Part shown: piece after piece, positions 1-7,340 of the stretch
How the letters are laid out: the number at the start of each line of letters is the position of its first letter
How positions within the stretch are numbered: position 1 is the stretch's first letter
NCBI GenBank assembly: GCA_050013615.1
Contig: JBEKEX010000049.1
Coordinates: forward strand, 1 to 13,997
Length of the DNA: 13,997 nt
Direction of reading: 5' to 3'
DNA from: JBEKEX01 sp050013615
GTDB taxonomy: Bacteria > Chloroflexota > Anaerolineae > Anaerolineales > Anaerolineaceae
Program-made: the position numbers and the translations under genes
Notes under the pieces: generated by a model
Databases searched by the model: none
What the model was told of the DNA's origin: nothing
Seen by the model: only the letters and a program-made list of their open reading frames with translations

Positions 1-35
1 CGAAATAAAGGCCAATCAGAAAGCGAAAATTTGCC

Positions 36-956
36 TTGAGCACCCGTGATTGGTTCAAGTTCATTGCCCTTTCTCTCATTTGGGGCACCAGCTTCCTATG
101 GATCAAGATCGCCGTTACTGAAGTCGGTCCTTTCATCCTGGTTGTCTTCCGCACCCTCTTCGCTGCGCTGACCATCCTGACATTCTTGTTGTACCGCCGG
201 ATCAAGATGCCCCGCGCGCGGTCTTGGTGGTGGCGCTTCATCTTTGTCGGCTTCTTCAATGTCGCCCTGCCCTTCGTGCTCATTTCATGGAGTGAAGAAT
301 ACGTCTCTTCCGGCATGGCCTCGCTGATGAATTGCACCATGCCGCTGTGGACCGCCATCCTGGCCACCATCTTTCTCGCCGACGAACCGCTCACCTGGAA
401 CAAAGGCGCCGGGCTTTTAGTGGGGTTTGGCGGTGTGGTGCTGCTGATCTCCAACCAGATCAACGGCGGTGTGAAAGGCGTAGAGATCAGCCTGGGCATG
501 CTGCTGGTCGCCGCCATCAGTTACGCCATCAGCAGTGTCTTCATCCGCCGCAATATCCAGGGCATCCCGGCTGAAACGCAATCACTCGGCCAAATGGGCA
601 CCGCATTCCTGATGATCCTGCCGGTGGCCGCCCTCGCCGATCCCCCGCTGCGTTTTCCTCATTTGGCGCTGACCTGGCTGGCACTGCTTTGGCTGGGTAT
701 CCTGGGTTCCGGGGTCGCCACCATCTTATCCTATTCATTGCTCAATTCGGTCGGCTCGACGCGCACCTCGCTGACTTCCTACGTCTACACCTTGATCGCC
801 GTTTTGCTGGGGGCAGTCTTCCTCAATGAGCCCCTCAACTGGCAGCTCATCGTCGGCGGGGTGATGATCATCGCCGGTGTGATGTGGGTTAACTATGGAA
901 CGCTATGGTGGCAATGGCTGGGATCTCGCCTGACACAACAAGACCTATCCAGATAG
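36..956 (+). CDS. EamA/DMT-family transporter (RhaT/YdcZ-like permease)
   Basis: Predicted inner-membrane permease of the drug/metabolite transporter superfamily, 306 residues, the usual length for a two-EamA-domain protein. About ten hydrophobic helices form two tandem repeats: EamA-1 near residues 8-140, including the family-typical LIWGTSFLWIKIAV start and a RTLFAALT helix, and EamA-2 near 150-288, ending in LNEPLNWQLIVGGVMIIAGV, a classic last-helix-pair motif. The start is a TTG; the frame has a stop at 6-8 and no ATG or GTG before the conserved N-terminus, so TTG 36 is the only reasonable start, although no strong ribosome binding site precedes it. Substrate cannot be read from sequence; members export amino acids, metabolites or drugs. 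Era follows after 35 bp on the same strand. Confidence 0.9.
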   Translation: MSTRDWFKFIALSLIWGTSFLWIKIAVTEVGPFILVVFRTLFAALTILTFLLYRRIKMPRARSWWWRFIFVGFFNVALPFVLISWSEEYVSSGMASLMNCTMPLWTAILATIFLADEPLTWNKGAGLLVGFGGVVLLISNQINGGVKGVEISLGMLLVAAISYAISSVFIRRNIQGIPAETQSLGQMGTAFLMILPVAALADPPLRFPHLALTWLALLWLGILGSGVATILSYSLLNSVGSTRTSLTSYVYTLIAVLLGAVFLNEPLNWQLIVGGVMIIAGVMWVNYGTLWWQWLGSRLTQQDLSR

Positions 957-980
957 CAATTTGATATACAATTATTCACA

Positions 981-986
981 AAGGAG
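981..986 (+). promoter_or_regulatory. Shine-Dalgarno of era, fixing a GTG start
   Basis: AAGGAG lies 5 bp before the GTG at 992. It decides that era starts at this GTG, which also places the protein N-terminus a normal distance before the P-loop. Confidence 0.75.
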
Positions 987-991
987 AAGCC

Positions 992-1906
992 GTGGCTGAA
1001 GAAACCTTCAAAGCCGGTTATGTTGCTGTAATTGGACGTCCCAACGTCGGCAAGTCCACCTTGATGAACGCTTTCCTGGGTCAAAAGGTGGCCGCCGTTT
1101 CCCCACGCCCCCAAACCACGCGCCGCCGTCAGCTCGGCATCCTTACCCTACCCCAAGCGCAGATCATCTTCGTTGACACGCCCGGCATCCACCAGCCCGT
1201 GAATAAGCTGGGCGCATACATGAATGAAGTGGCCCTGGCTACCTTGCAAGATGCCGACATCCTGCTCTGGCTGGTCTCCGCAGACCAGCCGCCCAGCGAC
1301 GAGGACCGCCTGGTCGCCTCCCGCATCGAACAATTACAACCGCTGCCGCCGGTCATCTTGGCGTTGAACAAGACCGACCTGCTGACGGCCAAACAGATCA
1401 CGCAGCGCCGGGCGCAGTTCCAGGAATTGCTGCCCCAGGCTGAGACGATGGCCATCTCGGCCACCGCCAAGCTGCACCTGGACAAACTGCGCACGGAAAT
1501 CATAGCGCACCTGCCGAAAGGCCAGCCCTTCTTCGACGCCGAACAGGTCACCGACCTGTACGAGCGCGAGATCGCCGTCGAATTGATCCGCGAGGCGGTG
1601 CTGATGATGCTGCGCGACGAGGTGCCCTATTCCGTGGCAGTGCGGCTGGACGAGTATAAGGATCGCGACGAAGATGCCGCCTACATCGCCGCCACCCTGT
1701 TCGTGGAACGTGATTCGCAGAAAGGCATCGTCATTGGGCACGGCGGCGAAGTGTTGAAGCAAATCGGCACACAAGCCCGCAAGGAGATCGAGGCGCTGAC
1801 GGAACGCAAAGTGTTCCTGGAGTTGCGCGTCAAGGTTAGCAAGAACTGGCGCAACGACGCCAACGCCCTGCAAACGCTCGGCTATGCATCCCGCCGGGAA
1901 GCCTAA
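992..1906 (+). CDS. era: GTPase Era (ribosome small-subunit maturation)
   Basis: Essential GTPase that binds the 3' end of 16S rRNA and helps assemble the 30S subunit; cytoplasmic and membrane-associated. All G motifs are visible: G1 GRPNVGKS (residues 15-22), the G2 region PQTTRRR (40-46), G3 DTPG (62-65), G4 NKTD (126-129) and G5 SATA (156-159). The C-terminal KH type II RNA-binding domain occupies roughly 205-295, with the GxxG-type loop in VIGHGGEVLKQIG and the closing VKVSKNWR stretch typical of Era. Length 304 is standard. The GTG start at 992 has a good Shine-Dalgarno. The usual neighbours (rnc, recO, ybeY) are absent; the flanks are membrane proteins. Confidence 0.97.
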   Translation: MAEETFKAGYVAVIGRPNVGKSTLMNAFLGQKVAAVSPRPQTTRRRQLGILTLPQAQIIFVDTPGIHQPVNKLGAYMNEVALATLQDADILLWLVSADQPPSDEDRLVASRIEQLQPLPPVILALNKTDLLTAKQITQRRAQFQELLPQAETMAISATAKLHLDKLRTEIIAHLPKGQPFFDAEQVTDLYEREIAVELIREAVLMMLRDEVPYSVAVRLDEYKDRDEDAAYIAATLFVERDSQKGIVIGHGGEVLKQIGTQARKEIEALTERKVFLELRVKVSKNWRNDANALQTLGYASRREA

Positions 1907-1939
1907 GGAAAGTCGAGGCTGCATGACGGCGACTGCGCT

Positions 1940-2368
1940 ATGACACCTAAGGACAAACTCCGGATCTGGATCGCCAGGTTGCTGATCTTCCTCGTCGTGG
2001 CCGACAATTTCCAGGCTGCCATCCTTTTCTTGTTCCACCCCGAAGGCGTGGCACCGTCGTTCGAGCTCACCGGTCTTATCGGCAACAGCATCATCCAGGG
2101 CATGGGGCTGCTGTTCTTGATGTGGTGCGTGCCGTACGTCGTCGCCCTCATCGACCCGGCCAAACACCGCCTTTCATTGCTCGAGGCCATCGTGATGCAG
2201 GCCATCGCCTTTGTCGGCGAGACCACGCTGTTGATCTTGTTGCCTGTCAAATTGCCCAGTTTGGAAAGCGCCGTCTTGAGATTTATAGTCTTCGATTTAG
2301 CCGGTTTGGTATTATTATTATTGGCAGGTTGGTTGACGCGCAAGGAGTCGGACGATCCGCAACGGTGA
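1940..2368 (+). CDS. Small hypothetical membrane protein, four helices
   Basis: I do not recognise a named family. The 142-residue protein has four hydrophobic segments, near residues 8-32, 43-70, 78-102 and 112-134, and ends in a charged tail (TRKESDDPQR), so it is an integral membrane protein with probably cytoplasmic ends. It begins 33 bp after era and ends 37 bp before the YhhN-like gene, all on one strand, which suggests cotranscription. The Shine-Dalgarno is weak. GC-rich codon use like era and YhhN supports a real gene rather than a chance frame; the antisense frames here lack family features. Confidence 0.75.
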   Translation: MTPKDKLRIWIARLLIFLVVADNFQAAILFLFHPEGVAPSFELTGLIGNSIIQGMGLLFLMWCVPYVVALIDPAKHRLSLLEAIVMQAIAFVGETTLLILLPVKLPSLESAVLRFIVFDLAGLVLLLLAGWLTRKESDDPQR

Positions 2369-2391
2369 CAGTCCACCGGTTGTGCCCTGAG

Positions 2392-2400
2392 AAGGGAGGA
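2392..2400 (+). promoter_or_regulatory. Strong Shine-Dalgarno of the YhhN-family gene
   Basis: AAGGGAGGA lies 5 bp upstream of the ATG at 2406 and settles that start. Confidence 0.7.
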
Positions 2401-2405
2401 GTTTA

Positions 2406-3077
2406 ATGGTCAATTTATTGTTCATCTTGACACTGGCATTATGCGTCGTGGAGTGGGTGACTGTCTTCATGGATTGGAAGACTGTCCGTTATGCCACCAA
2501 ACCGGCACCGATGGTGGCGCTCATCTTTTGGTTCACGATCACCGGCCAATGGATGGGACCGCTCATGTGGTTCGGTGCGGCCCTGGTACTTTCATTGGTG
2601 GGAGATGTTTTCCTGATGCTGCCGAAACGTTTCTTCCTGCCGGGCCTGGTGATGTTCCTGCTGGCACACGTGTGCTTCCTCATCGGCTTCACCGACCGCT
2701 CCCTGCCGCTCAATTGGATCAGCCTGGTCATCTTTGTAGTGGTGGCCGTGGCCGCGTTCTTCGACCTGCGCCCGGTGATCCAAGCGCTCAACAAGGATGA
2801 GACTGAACGCAAGATGGTCAGACCTGTGGCCCTCTATGGATCGTTCCTGGCACTGATGGTTGTCTCGGCGCTGCTCAACTTCCTGCGGCCGGAATGGCAC
2901 CTGGTGCCATCGATGATCACGGCTGTGGGGGCGCTGCTCTTCGCCGTCTCCGATTCCATTCTGGCGCGGGTGAAGTTCATGAACGCCGGCCGCGCTGCTC
3001 ACACCGTGGAAATGGTGGCCTACCTGCTGGCGCAGGTGTTGATTGCTTATGGGGTGTTGATGCAATACATGGCTTGA
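2406..3077 (+). CDS. YhhN/TMEM86-family membrane protein (lysoplasmalogenase-like)
   Basis: Integral membrane protein of 223 residues with about eight helices, the usual size of the YhhN family. Family landmarks: a KP pair after the first helices (residues 32-33), the conserved Gly-Asp in SLVGDVFLML (66-67) followed by GLVMFLLAH (80-88), and a later SDS in FAVSDSILA (182-184). The conserved acidic residues are those thought to be catalytic in animal TMEM86 lysoplasmalogenases, which hydrolyse the vinyl-ether bond of lysoplasmalogens; bacterial members are less characterised, so activity here is inference. Last gene of the + strand run that starts with the transporter and era; it ends 28 bp before a perfect hairpin terminator. 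Confidence 0.87.
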   Translation: MVNLLFILTLALCVVEWVTVFMDWKTVRYATKPAPMVALIFWFTITGQWMGPLMWFGAALVLSLVGDVFLMLPKRFFLPGLVMFLLAHVCFLIGFTDRSLPLNWISLVIFVVVAVAAFFDLRPVIQALNKDETERKMVRPVALYGSFLALMVVSALLNFLRPEWHLVPSMITAVGALLFAVSDSILARVKFMNAGRAAHTVEMVAYLLAQVLIAYGVLMQYMA

Positions 3078-3105
3078 AGCTGGCCCGAGAAATATCCTTG
3101 ATAAA

Positions 3106-3138
3106 AAACACGGACGAGGCGTGGCCTCGTCCGTGTTT
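3106..3138. terminator. Bidirectional hairpin terminator between convergent genes
   Basis: A perfect 15-bp inverted repeat (AAACACGGACGAGGC, loop GTG, then its exact complement) sits between the ends of the YhhN-like gene (3077) and the YitT gene (3146). On the - strand it is followed by a T-rich run (complement of 3101-3108), making a textbook intrinsic terminator for the YitT gene; on the + strand the T run is short, so stem strength must do the work. Confidence 0.88.
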
Positions 3139-3145
3139 CATTGCT

Positions 3146-4024
3146 TCACGGTAACTGCTTGAGTGAACTGAACCCCTCCCCAAGCGCCTCGGAGGCCGTG
3201 CCGATGACCATGAAGGCCTTCGGGTCGATCTCGCGTACCAACGCCTTCAACTGGCTGACCTCGGCGCGGGAGATGACACAATACAGCACGGGGCGCGTCT
3301 CGCCGGTGTAAGCGCCGGTAGCCGAAAGGATGGTCACACCCCGGCACATCTCGTTCAATATCTTGTTGGTCACACTTTGGGATTTGTTGGTGATGATCAT
3401 CGCCGTACGGAAAACCCGTGACCCTTCCGAGACCGCCTCGGCCGCCAGGCCGCTCACATAGATCACGATCAGACCGTAGAGCGCCTTTTCCCACCCGAAC
3501 GAGAAACCGCTCGCCAGCACCACCAATGTATCCGTCGCCAGGTAAGCCTGCGAGATGGAGAACCCCAGGCGATAGTTCAGCACGCGCCCCAGGATGTCGC
3601 TCCCGCCGCTGGTGCCCTGGCCGCGGTACACCAACCCCAGGCCGATGCCCAGCGTCACCCCCCCATACAAACTGTTGAGCACGTTGTCGCCTGTCACGCC
3701 GGCGGGGATGAAATAAAACAGCAGGTCAGTCAACAGCGAAAAGGTGGCCACGGCCCACGCCGTGCGCAGGGCAAAACGCCGCCCTCCCAGGTAACGCCAT
3801 CCCACCAAGAACAGCGGCACGTTCCCCAGGAACACCATCAGGCCGATGGGCCAGTGGGTGAAATGGTTGATGATCTGCGCCGCGCCGCTCACCCCGCCGC
3901 TGACCATCTCTCCCGGCACCAGGAACAGGCGCATGGACAGGGCTTGCACCAGCGATCCGGCCAGGATCAGCAGGCCGTCCTGGGCAGTCTTCCAGGTAAA
4001 TACGTCATGAGAAGAAGATTTCAT
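3146..4024 (-). CDS. YitT-family (DUF161 + DUF2179) membrane protein
   Basis: Predicted membrane protein of the YitT/YpjC family. The N-terminal half has about six helices containing the hallmark stretches LFLVPGEMVSGGVSGAAQII, GNVPLFLVGWRYLGGRRFALRT and GLVYRGQGTSGGSDILGR; the C-terminal ~80 residues form the soluble DUF2179 domain (FRTAMIITNKS ... GVTILSATGAYTG...RPVLYCVISRAEVSQLK...IDPKAFMVIG). Function is not established; transport has been proposed. Three starts are possible: TTG 4045, ATG 4030 and ATG 4024. I chose 4024 because an AGAG sits about 8 bp upstream and because a TATAAT at 4055-4060 on this strand would put the transcript start close to 4048, leaving TTG 4045 almost leaderless. 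Terminates in the hairpin at 3106-3138. Confidence 0.9.
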   Translation of the reverse strand: MKSSSHDVFTWKTAQDGLLILAGSLVQALSMRLFLVPGEMVSGGVSGAAQIINHFTHWPIGLMVFLGNVPLFLVGWRYLGGRRFALRTAWAVATFSLLTDLLFYFIPAGVTGDNVLNSLYGGVTLGIGLGLVYRGQGTSGGSDILGRVLNYRLGFSISQAYLATDTLVVLASGFSFGWEKALYGLIVIYVSGLAAEAVSEGSRVFRTAMIITNKSQSVTNKILNEMCRGVTILSATGAYTGETRPVLYCVISRAEVSQLKALVREIDPKAFMVIGTASEALGEGFSSLKQLP

Positions 4025-4054
4025 AGCCATCACTCTTGGTTCCAAACTGCTCGA

Positions 4055-4060
4055 ATTATA
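4055..4060 (-). promoter_or_regulatory. Candidate -10 box for the YitT gene
   Basis: TATAAT on the - strand, 25 bp before the ATG at 4030. No good -35 hexamer is seen at 16-18 bp, so this is a partial call. Confidence 0.45.
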
Positions 4061-4081
4061 GCCGATTTACGCGGCGCACGG

Positions 4082-4109
4082 TTGATGGACGCTCTTTATA
4101 TTTTATATA
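4082..4109 (+). promoter_or_regulatory. Candidate promoter for the HEPN-like gene
   Basis: TTGATG (4082-4087), a 16-bp spacer and TATATA (4104-4109) resemble a sigma-70 promoter at the left edge of the AT-rich islet, divergent from the YitT gene. AT-rich DNA gives such matches by chance, hence modest confidence. Confidence 0.4.
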
Positions 4110-4148
4110 CTTAATATCAAGTTTTGGATAAAATGAAGTGTAGGGAGG

Positions 4149-4175
4149 ATGACTCAATATAGGACTTACGAATAA
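4149..4175 (+). other. Possible 8-residue leader ORF before the HEPN gene
   Basis: ATG at 4149 opens a frame coding MTQYRTYE and ending in TAA at 4173-4175. AGGGAGG (4142-4148) is the only good Shine-Dalgarno in the leader but abuts the ATG, closer than is normal. It may be chance; if translated it would lie just ahead of a gene that lacks its own ribosome binding site. Confidence 0.2.
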
Positions 4176-4200
4176 ACATCTCAGATTTTGCTTTAAATAT

Positions 4201-4896
4201 ATGGTTACTATTTTAAATAATTCTAGCTCATCAGAAAATTTCGATCCAATACATAAAAAACTAATCCGCTTTTTTCTTGAGCGAGAAATAGCAAATTTTT
4301 ATGAATTCTTAAATATCCTTGATGCGGATTTGAGCATAAGAAGGCAAGAATTATTTACCAGCATTGGTATTGCAGACAGCGACTTAGATGGCATAGATAA
4401 AAATGATGAACGCCTAAATGAATTGATAAATCTCAAGGTAGAATCCGATCAGATCAAAGGCTTTACAAACCTTTTTCGACAGTCCTTTTTAACAAGTCTT
4501 TACTCTTTTATGGAATTATGGCTTATTCGTGAATGCTATCTCGATAGTAAACGCAGAGATGACGGAAAATCTTATAATGCTATAAAACAAAAAGCGGAAG
4601 GAATAGATAGAGTAAAGAAATATTTCTCTGGCGTTATGAAAAGCGATTATCCTTTTTGTTCAAGTCAAGATTGGCTATGGATAACCAATTTTCAACTTTT
4701 ACGAAATTGTATAATCCATCGCCAGGGAAGTCTCACCGGTTTTAGTGACTTTGATATTGATGTAACTCTTGCTAAATTTGTAGACCATGAAAATGGTCTC
4801 AGTTTGTTAGGAAATCAAATTTTTATCGAATATGAATTCTGCTTAAAAGCTTTGCAAACCGTTCATAGGTTCATGCTAGCATTACTTGCTCTATAA
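4201..4896 (+). CDS. Putative HEPN-fold protein with R-x4-H motif
   Basis: No named family recognised with certainty. The 231-residue soluble protein is mostly helical. Residues 93-112 (RQSFLTSLYSFMELWLIREC) followed by LLRNCIIHRQG (R168, N169, H173) match the general HEPN pattern: a helix with an Arg/aromatic face, then R-N-x3-H. R-x4-6-H is the active site of HEPN ribonucleases in toxin-antitoxin, abortive-infection and CRISPR effectors, so RNA cleavage is possible but not shown. No nucleotidyltransferase (MNT) or other antitoxin gene sits beside it. DNA is far more AT-rich than both flanks, suggesting transfer. ATG 4201 is the first ATG in frame after the stop at 4150-4152, yet it has no visible Shine-Dalgarno. 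Alternatives: a non-catalytic HEPN-like protein. Confidence 0.75.
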   Translation: MVTILNNSSSSENFDPIHKKLIRFFLEREIANFYEFLNILDADLSIRRQELFTSIGIADSDLDGIDKNDERLNELINLKVESDQIKGFTNLFRQSFLTSLYSFMELWLIRECYLDSKRRDDGKSYNAIKQKAEGIDRVKKYFSGVMKSDYPFCSSQDWLWITNFQLLRNCIIHRQGSLTGFSDFDIDVTLAKFVDHENGLSLLGNQIFIEYEFCLKALQTVHRFMLALLAL

Positions 4897-4999
4897 GCGA
4901 ACAGGCTGACAAAGCGTACAGTGGAAGGTGAGAATTTGCTTGTTAAAGTGGGGTTGTGCGTCAAGGATACAGTTACAAATATCTCTACGGGAGGGAAAA

Positions 5000-5191
5000 A
5001 TGAAAGCGATTCTTGTTTCAGTATCAATTCTTTTAGTTTTAGTTGGCTTGATAGAAGTCAGTCAAGCAACGCTTGGCATTTACTGCGTAGGCGCTGCCTG
5101 CTGGTTGGGCATTATGGCGCGGATTGCACAGGCAGATAAACATCAAGAAAAAATCGAGGAGCTGCTGCAAGAAAAGGAAACAACTCATTGA
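5000..5191 (+). CDS. Small two-helix membrane protein, 63 aa
   Basis: Unrecognised small protein. GGGAGGG at 4989-4995 precedes the ATG at 5000 by about 4 bp and selects this start over the in-frame ATG at 4928. The product has hydrophobic segments at about residues 2-22 (AILVSVSILLVLVGLIEV) and 25-43 (LGIYCVGAACWLGIMARIA), then a charged helical tail (QADKHQEKIEELLQEKE) likely to be cytoplasmic and possibly coiled-coil. An intrinsic terminator follows within 10 bp, which supports a real monocistronic gene. Function unknown. Confidence 0.65.
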   Translation: MKAILVSVSILLVLVGLIEVSQATLGIYCVGAACWLGIMARIAQADKHQEKIEELLQEKETTH

Positions 5192-5198
5192 TGCAACT

Positions 5199-5225
5199 AG
5201 CCGCCGGAAATCCGACGGCTTTTTT
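5199..5225 (+). terminator. Intrinsic terminator after the 63-aa membrane protein
   Basis: AGCCGCCGGA (5199-5208) and TCCGACGGCT (5211-5220) form a 10-bp stem with one mismatch and a very short loop, followed directly by a run of six T. Confidence 0.85.
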
Positions 5226-5276
5226 GTTTTCTGTATAGGGAACGATGCTACAATTTTTTCGATGGGAAGAATTATA

Positions 5277-5378
5277 ATGAAAAAGTTCCTGGGTCTCCCG
5301 ATCAGGTTTTTCCTGACCGCCTGTTCACCCACCGACCGTCAGCCAGGGTTTTACCCGCTGCCGAACGTCAAAGACTAA
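5277..5378 (+). CDS. Putative 33-aa lipoprotein peptide
   Basis: ATG 5277 has GGGAAGA about 8 bp upstream and encodes MKKFLGLPIRFFLTACSPTD..., ending VKD. FLTAC resembles a lipobox with Cys16, and the N-terminus is KK-charged. The hydrophobic region is, however, broken by Pro and Arg. The first 18 codons resemble those of the lipoprotein at 8462 (MKKFIGILIVIFLTACAP), including an identical 15-base stretch around the lipobox, so it may be a duplicated signal-peptide cassette whose body is lost. A TACAAT at 5249-5254 could be its -10. It ends 22 bp before degV. It is either a tiny lipoprotein or a gene remnant. Confidence 0.4.
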   Translation: MKKFLGLPIRFFLTACSPTDRQPGFYPLPNVKD

Positions 5379-5400
5379 TCAGTCTCTTAAAAGAGGGAAC

Positions 5401-6255
5401 ATGCCGAAAGTCGCCGTTGTCACCGACAGCACTGCGTATCTGCCACCTGACCTTCTGGAAAAATACAATATCACGGTCTCGCCTCTGCAACTCATCTGGG
5501 GCAATGAGACCTTCTACGATGGCGTCGACATCCTGCCGGACGAGTTCTACAAACGAATGGCAACATCAAAAACCATGCCAACCACCTCCCAGGTCTCCAT
5601 CGCCACTCACAAGGCCTCTTTTGAAAAACTGCTCGACGAAGGCTACAACGTCCTGGGAATTTTCATGTCAGGCAAGCTCTCCGGGACGGTGCAGTCCGCC
5701 GTCCAGGCGCGTGAGCTACTGCCGAAAGCGGCCGACAAAATCGTGATCGTGGATTCCAAAACAACCGCCATGGCCATGGGATTCCATGTCCTGACTGTTG
5801 CCCGCGCTGCCCAGGAGGGGGCTAATCTTGTTGAGTGCCAGAAGCTGGAGGAAGAATGCAAGCTGCGCACCGGTGTCTACTTCGTCGTGGATAATCTGGA
5901 ATACCTGCACCGTGGCGGGCGCATCGGCGGTGCGCAGGCCCTGATGGGCATTGCCCTAAAGATCAAGCCGGTGCTGGAAATCCGGGACGGCCGTATCGAC
6001 TCGGTCGAAAAAGTACGCACCAAGCGCAAAGCCGTAGAGCACATGATCGCACTCGTCAGTCACCAGGTCGAGGGGAAGACCCCGATAAGACTGGCTGCAT
6101 TTCACGCTAACGCCGAGGCCGAAGCGCGTTCCTTGTTGGAAACCGCATCTGCAAAGCTGAACCCGGTCGAGACGATCTTCACCAGTGTCAGCCCGGTCAT
6201 CGGCGCCCACACCGGCCCTGGAACCGTCAGCCTGGCATATATGGCGGGAATGTAG
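5401..6255 (+). CDS. DegV family protein (FakB-type fatty acid-binding)
   Basis: DegV/EDD-fold protein, 284 residues, standard length. In Firmicutes homologues (FakB) it holds a fatty acid for phosphorylation by the kinase FakA, feeding phospholipid synthesis. Visible motifs: VTDST (7-11) at the start of the first strand, PTTSQVS (60-66), the IFMSGKLSGT loop (88-96), LEYLHRGGRIG (166-176) and the C-terminal IGAHTGPGT (267-275), whose His-Thr-Gly-Pro-Gly lies at the lipid head-group site. AGAGGGA a few bases before ATG 5401 serves as ribosome binding site. No fakA/DAK-type kinase is in the window, so the partner must be elsewhere. Converges with the phosphate transporter 50 bp downstream; I see no strong terminator between them. 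Confidence 0.95.
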   Translation: MPKVAVVTDSTAYLPPDLLEKYNITVSPLQLIWGNETFYDGVDILPDEFYKRMATSKTMPTTSQVSIATHKASFEKLLDEGYNVLGIFMSGKLSGTVQSAVQARELLPKAADKIVIVDSKTTAMAMGFHVLTVARAAQEGANLVECQKLEEECKLRTGVYFVVDNLEYLHRGGRIGGAQALMGIALKIKPVLEIRDGRIDSVEKVRTKRKAVEHMIALVSHQVEGKTPIRLAAFHANAEAEARSLLETASAKLNPVETIFTSVSPVIGAHTGPGTVSLAYMAGM

Positions 6256-6305
6256 CGGCTTTCTTGCCCGCTCCTTGATTGTCTATGCTTCGTATCTTAA
6301 ATCAG

Positions 6306-7340
6306 TCATGAAGCCATGCGCAGACCGGTGGTTATAAGGAAATAGGCGAGCGTAGCGATGATGGCGGAGGCCGGGATGGTAACGATCCAGGCCCAAATGA
6401 TGCGCCTGGCGACGCCCCAATGCACAGCGCGCTTGTTCTTCACTGATCCAACGCCCACAATGGCACCCGCAATGGTGTGAGTGGTCGAAATGGGAATGCC
6501 CAAGGCTGAGGCAGTGAAGATAGTCACCGCGCCCGATAACTCAGCGGCAAAGCCCCCCATCGGTTTCAGCTTGGTGATCTTGCTGCCCATGGTATGGACG
6601 ATGCGCCAGCCTCCTGAAAGAGTCCCAAGGGCAATGGCGGCATGCGACATGAGCACGATCCAGAATGGGATGGTCAGATGCCCGGCGGAATCTGCCACCA
6701 GGTAGCGGTAAGCGGGGACGGTGAAAAATATGCCGGCGATGATGCCCATGGTTTTTTGCGCATCGTTGGTGCCATGCCCCAGGCTGTAAAGAGCAGCCGA
6801 GACAAGCTGCCCGCGCCGAAAGATGTGGTCAACGCTGCCTGGGGTCTTTTTTCGAAATATCCAAAAGATCGAGATCATGAAAACCGAGCCAAGCACCCAG
6901 CCCAGCAGGGGGGCGATCACAATGAACGAAAGGGTCTTTATCCAGCCGCTCAAGATGAGGACGGAAAAACCTTCCTTGAGCACTGCGGCTCCTGCCAACC
7001 CGCCGATCAGGGCGTGGGAGGAACTGGTGGGCAGGCCAAGGCGCCAAGTGATCAAATCCCAAGCCACCGCGCCGATCAGACCACAGAAAATAACCAGGTT
7101 ATCGATCTTGTTGACATCCACCAGGCCATCGCCGATGGTCTTGGCAACGGCAGTGCCGAAGGTAAAGGCAGCGATGAAATTGAAAACCGCCGCCCAGATC
7201 ACACCTTGTACCGGAGTGAGGACACGCGTGGAAACGACCGTGGCAATGGAGTTGGCTGAATCGTGGAAGCCGTTGACGAAATCGAAAGACAACGCCACCG
7301 CGATGATGAGAATGGCGAACACCAGGGTCGTATCAGGCAT
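6306..7340 (-). CDS. PiT-family inorganic phosphate transporter
   Basis: Ion-coupled phosphate permease of the inner membrane, 344 residues with about ten helices in two inverted halves. The twin PiT signatures are clear: NGFHDSANSIATVVSTRVLTP (from residue 23) in the first half and GHGTNDAQKTMGI (188-200) in the second, each with an Asn/Asp pair expected to bind phosphate and cation. GLPTSSSHALIGG (102-114) and GIPISTTHTIAGAIVG (281-296) are the matching internal repeats. The ATG at 7340 lies inside the end of the DUF47 gene (8-bp overlap), which implies translational coupling. Low-affinity Pit systems usually serve phosphate-replete growth. It is the second gene of its operon. Confidence 0.95.
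   Translation of the reverse strand: MPDTTLVFAILIIAVALSFDFVNGFHDSANSIATVVSTRVLTPVQGVIWAAVFNFIAAFTFGTAVAKTIGDGLVDVNKIDNLVIFCGLIGAVAWDLITWRLGLPTSSSHALIGGLAGAAVLKEGFSVLILSGWIKTLSFIVIAPLLGWVLGSVFMISIFWIFRKKTPGSVDHIFRRGQLVSAALYSLGHGTNDAQKTMGIIAGIFFTVPAYRYLVADSAGHLTIPFWIVLMSHAAIALGTLSGGWRIVHTMGSKITKLKPMGGFAAELSGAVTIFTASALGIPISTTHTIAGAIVGVGSVKNKRAVHWGVARRIIWAWIVTIPASAIIATLAYFLITTGLRMAS

Noticed and set aside
1334..2167. 277-residue - strand frame opposite era
   Set aside because: Shadow of era and the next gene: low-complexity His/Gln/Asp-rich translation, no motif, spans two real gene ends.
4132..4161. 9-residue frame MKCREDDSI upstream of the HEPN gene
   Set aside because: No ribosome binding site and overlaps the better-placed mini-ORF at 4149.
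6256..6305. Possible terminator between degV and the PiT gene
   Set aside because: Only a 5-bp stem (AGCGG/CCGCT) with a long loop and no T run can be drawn, too weak to call.
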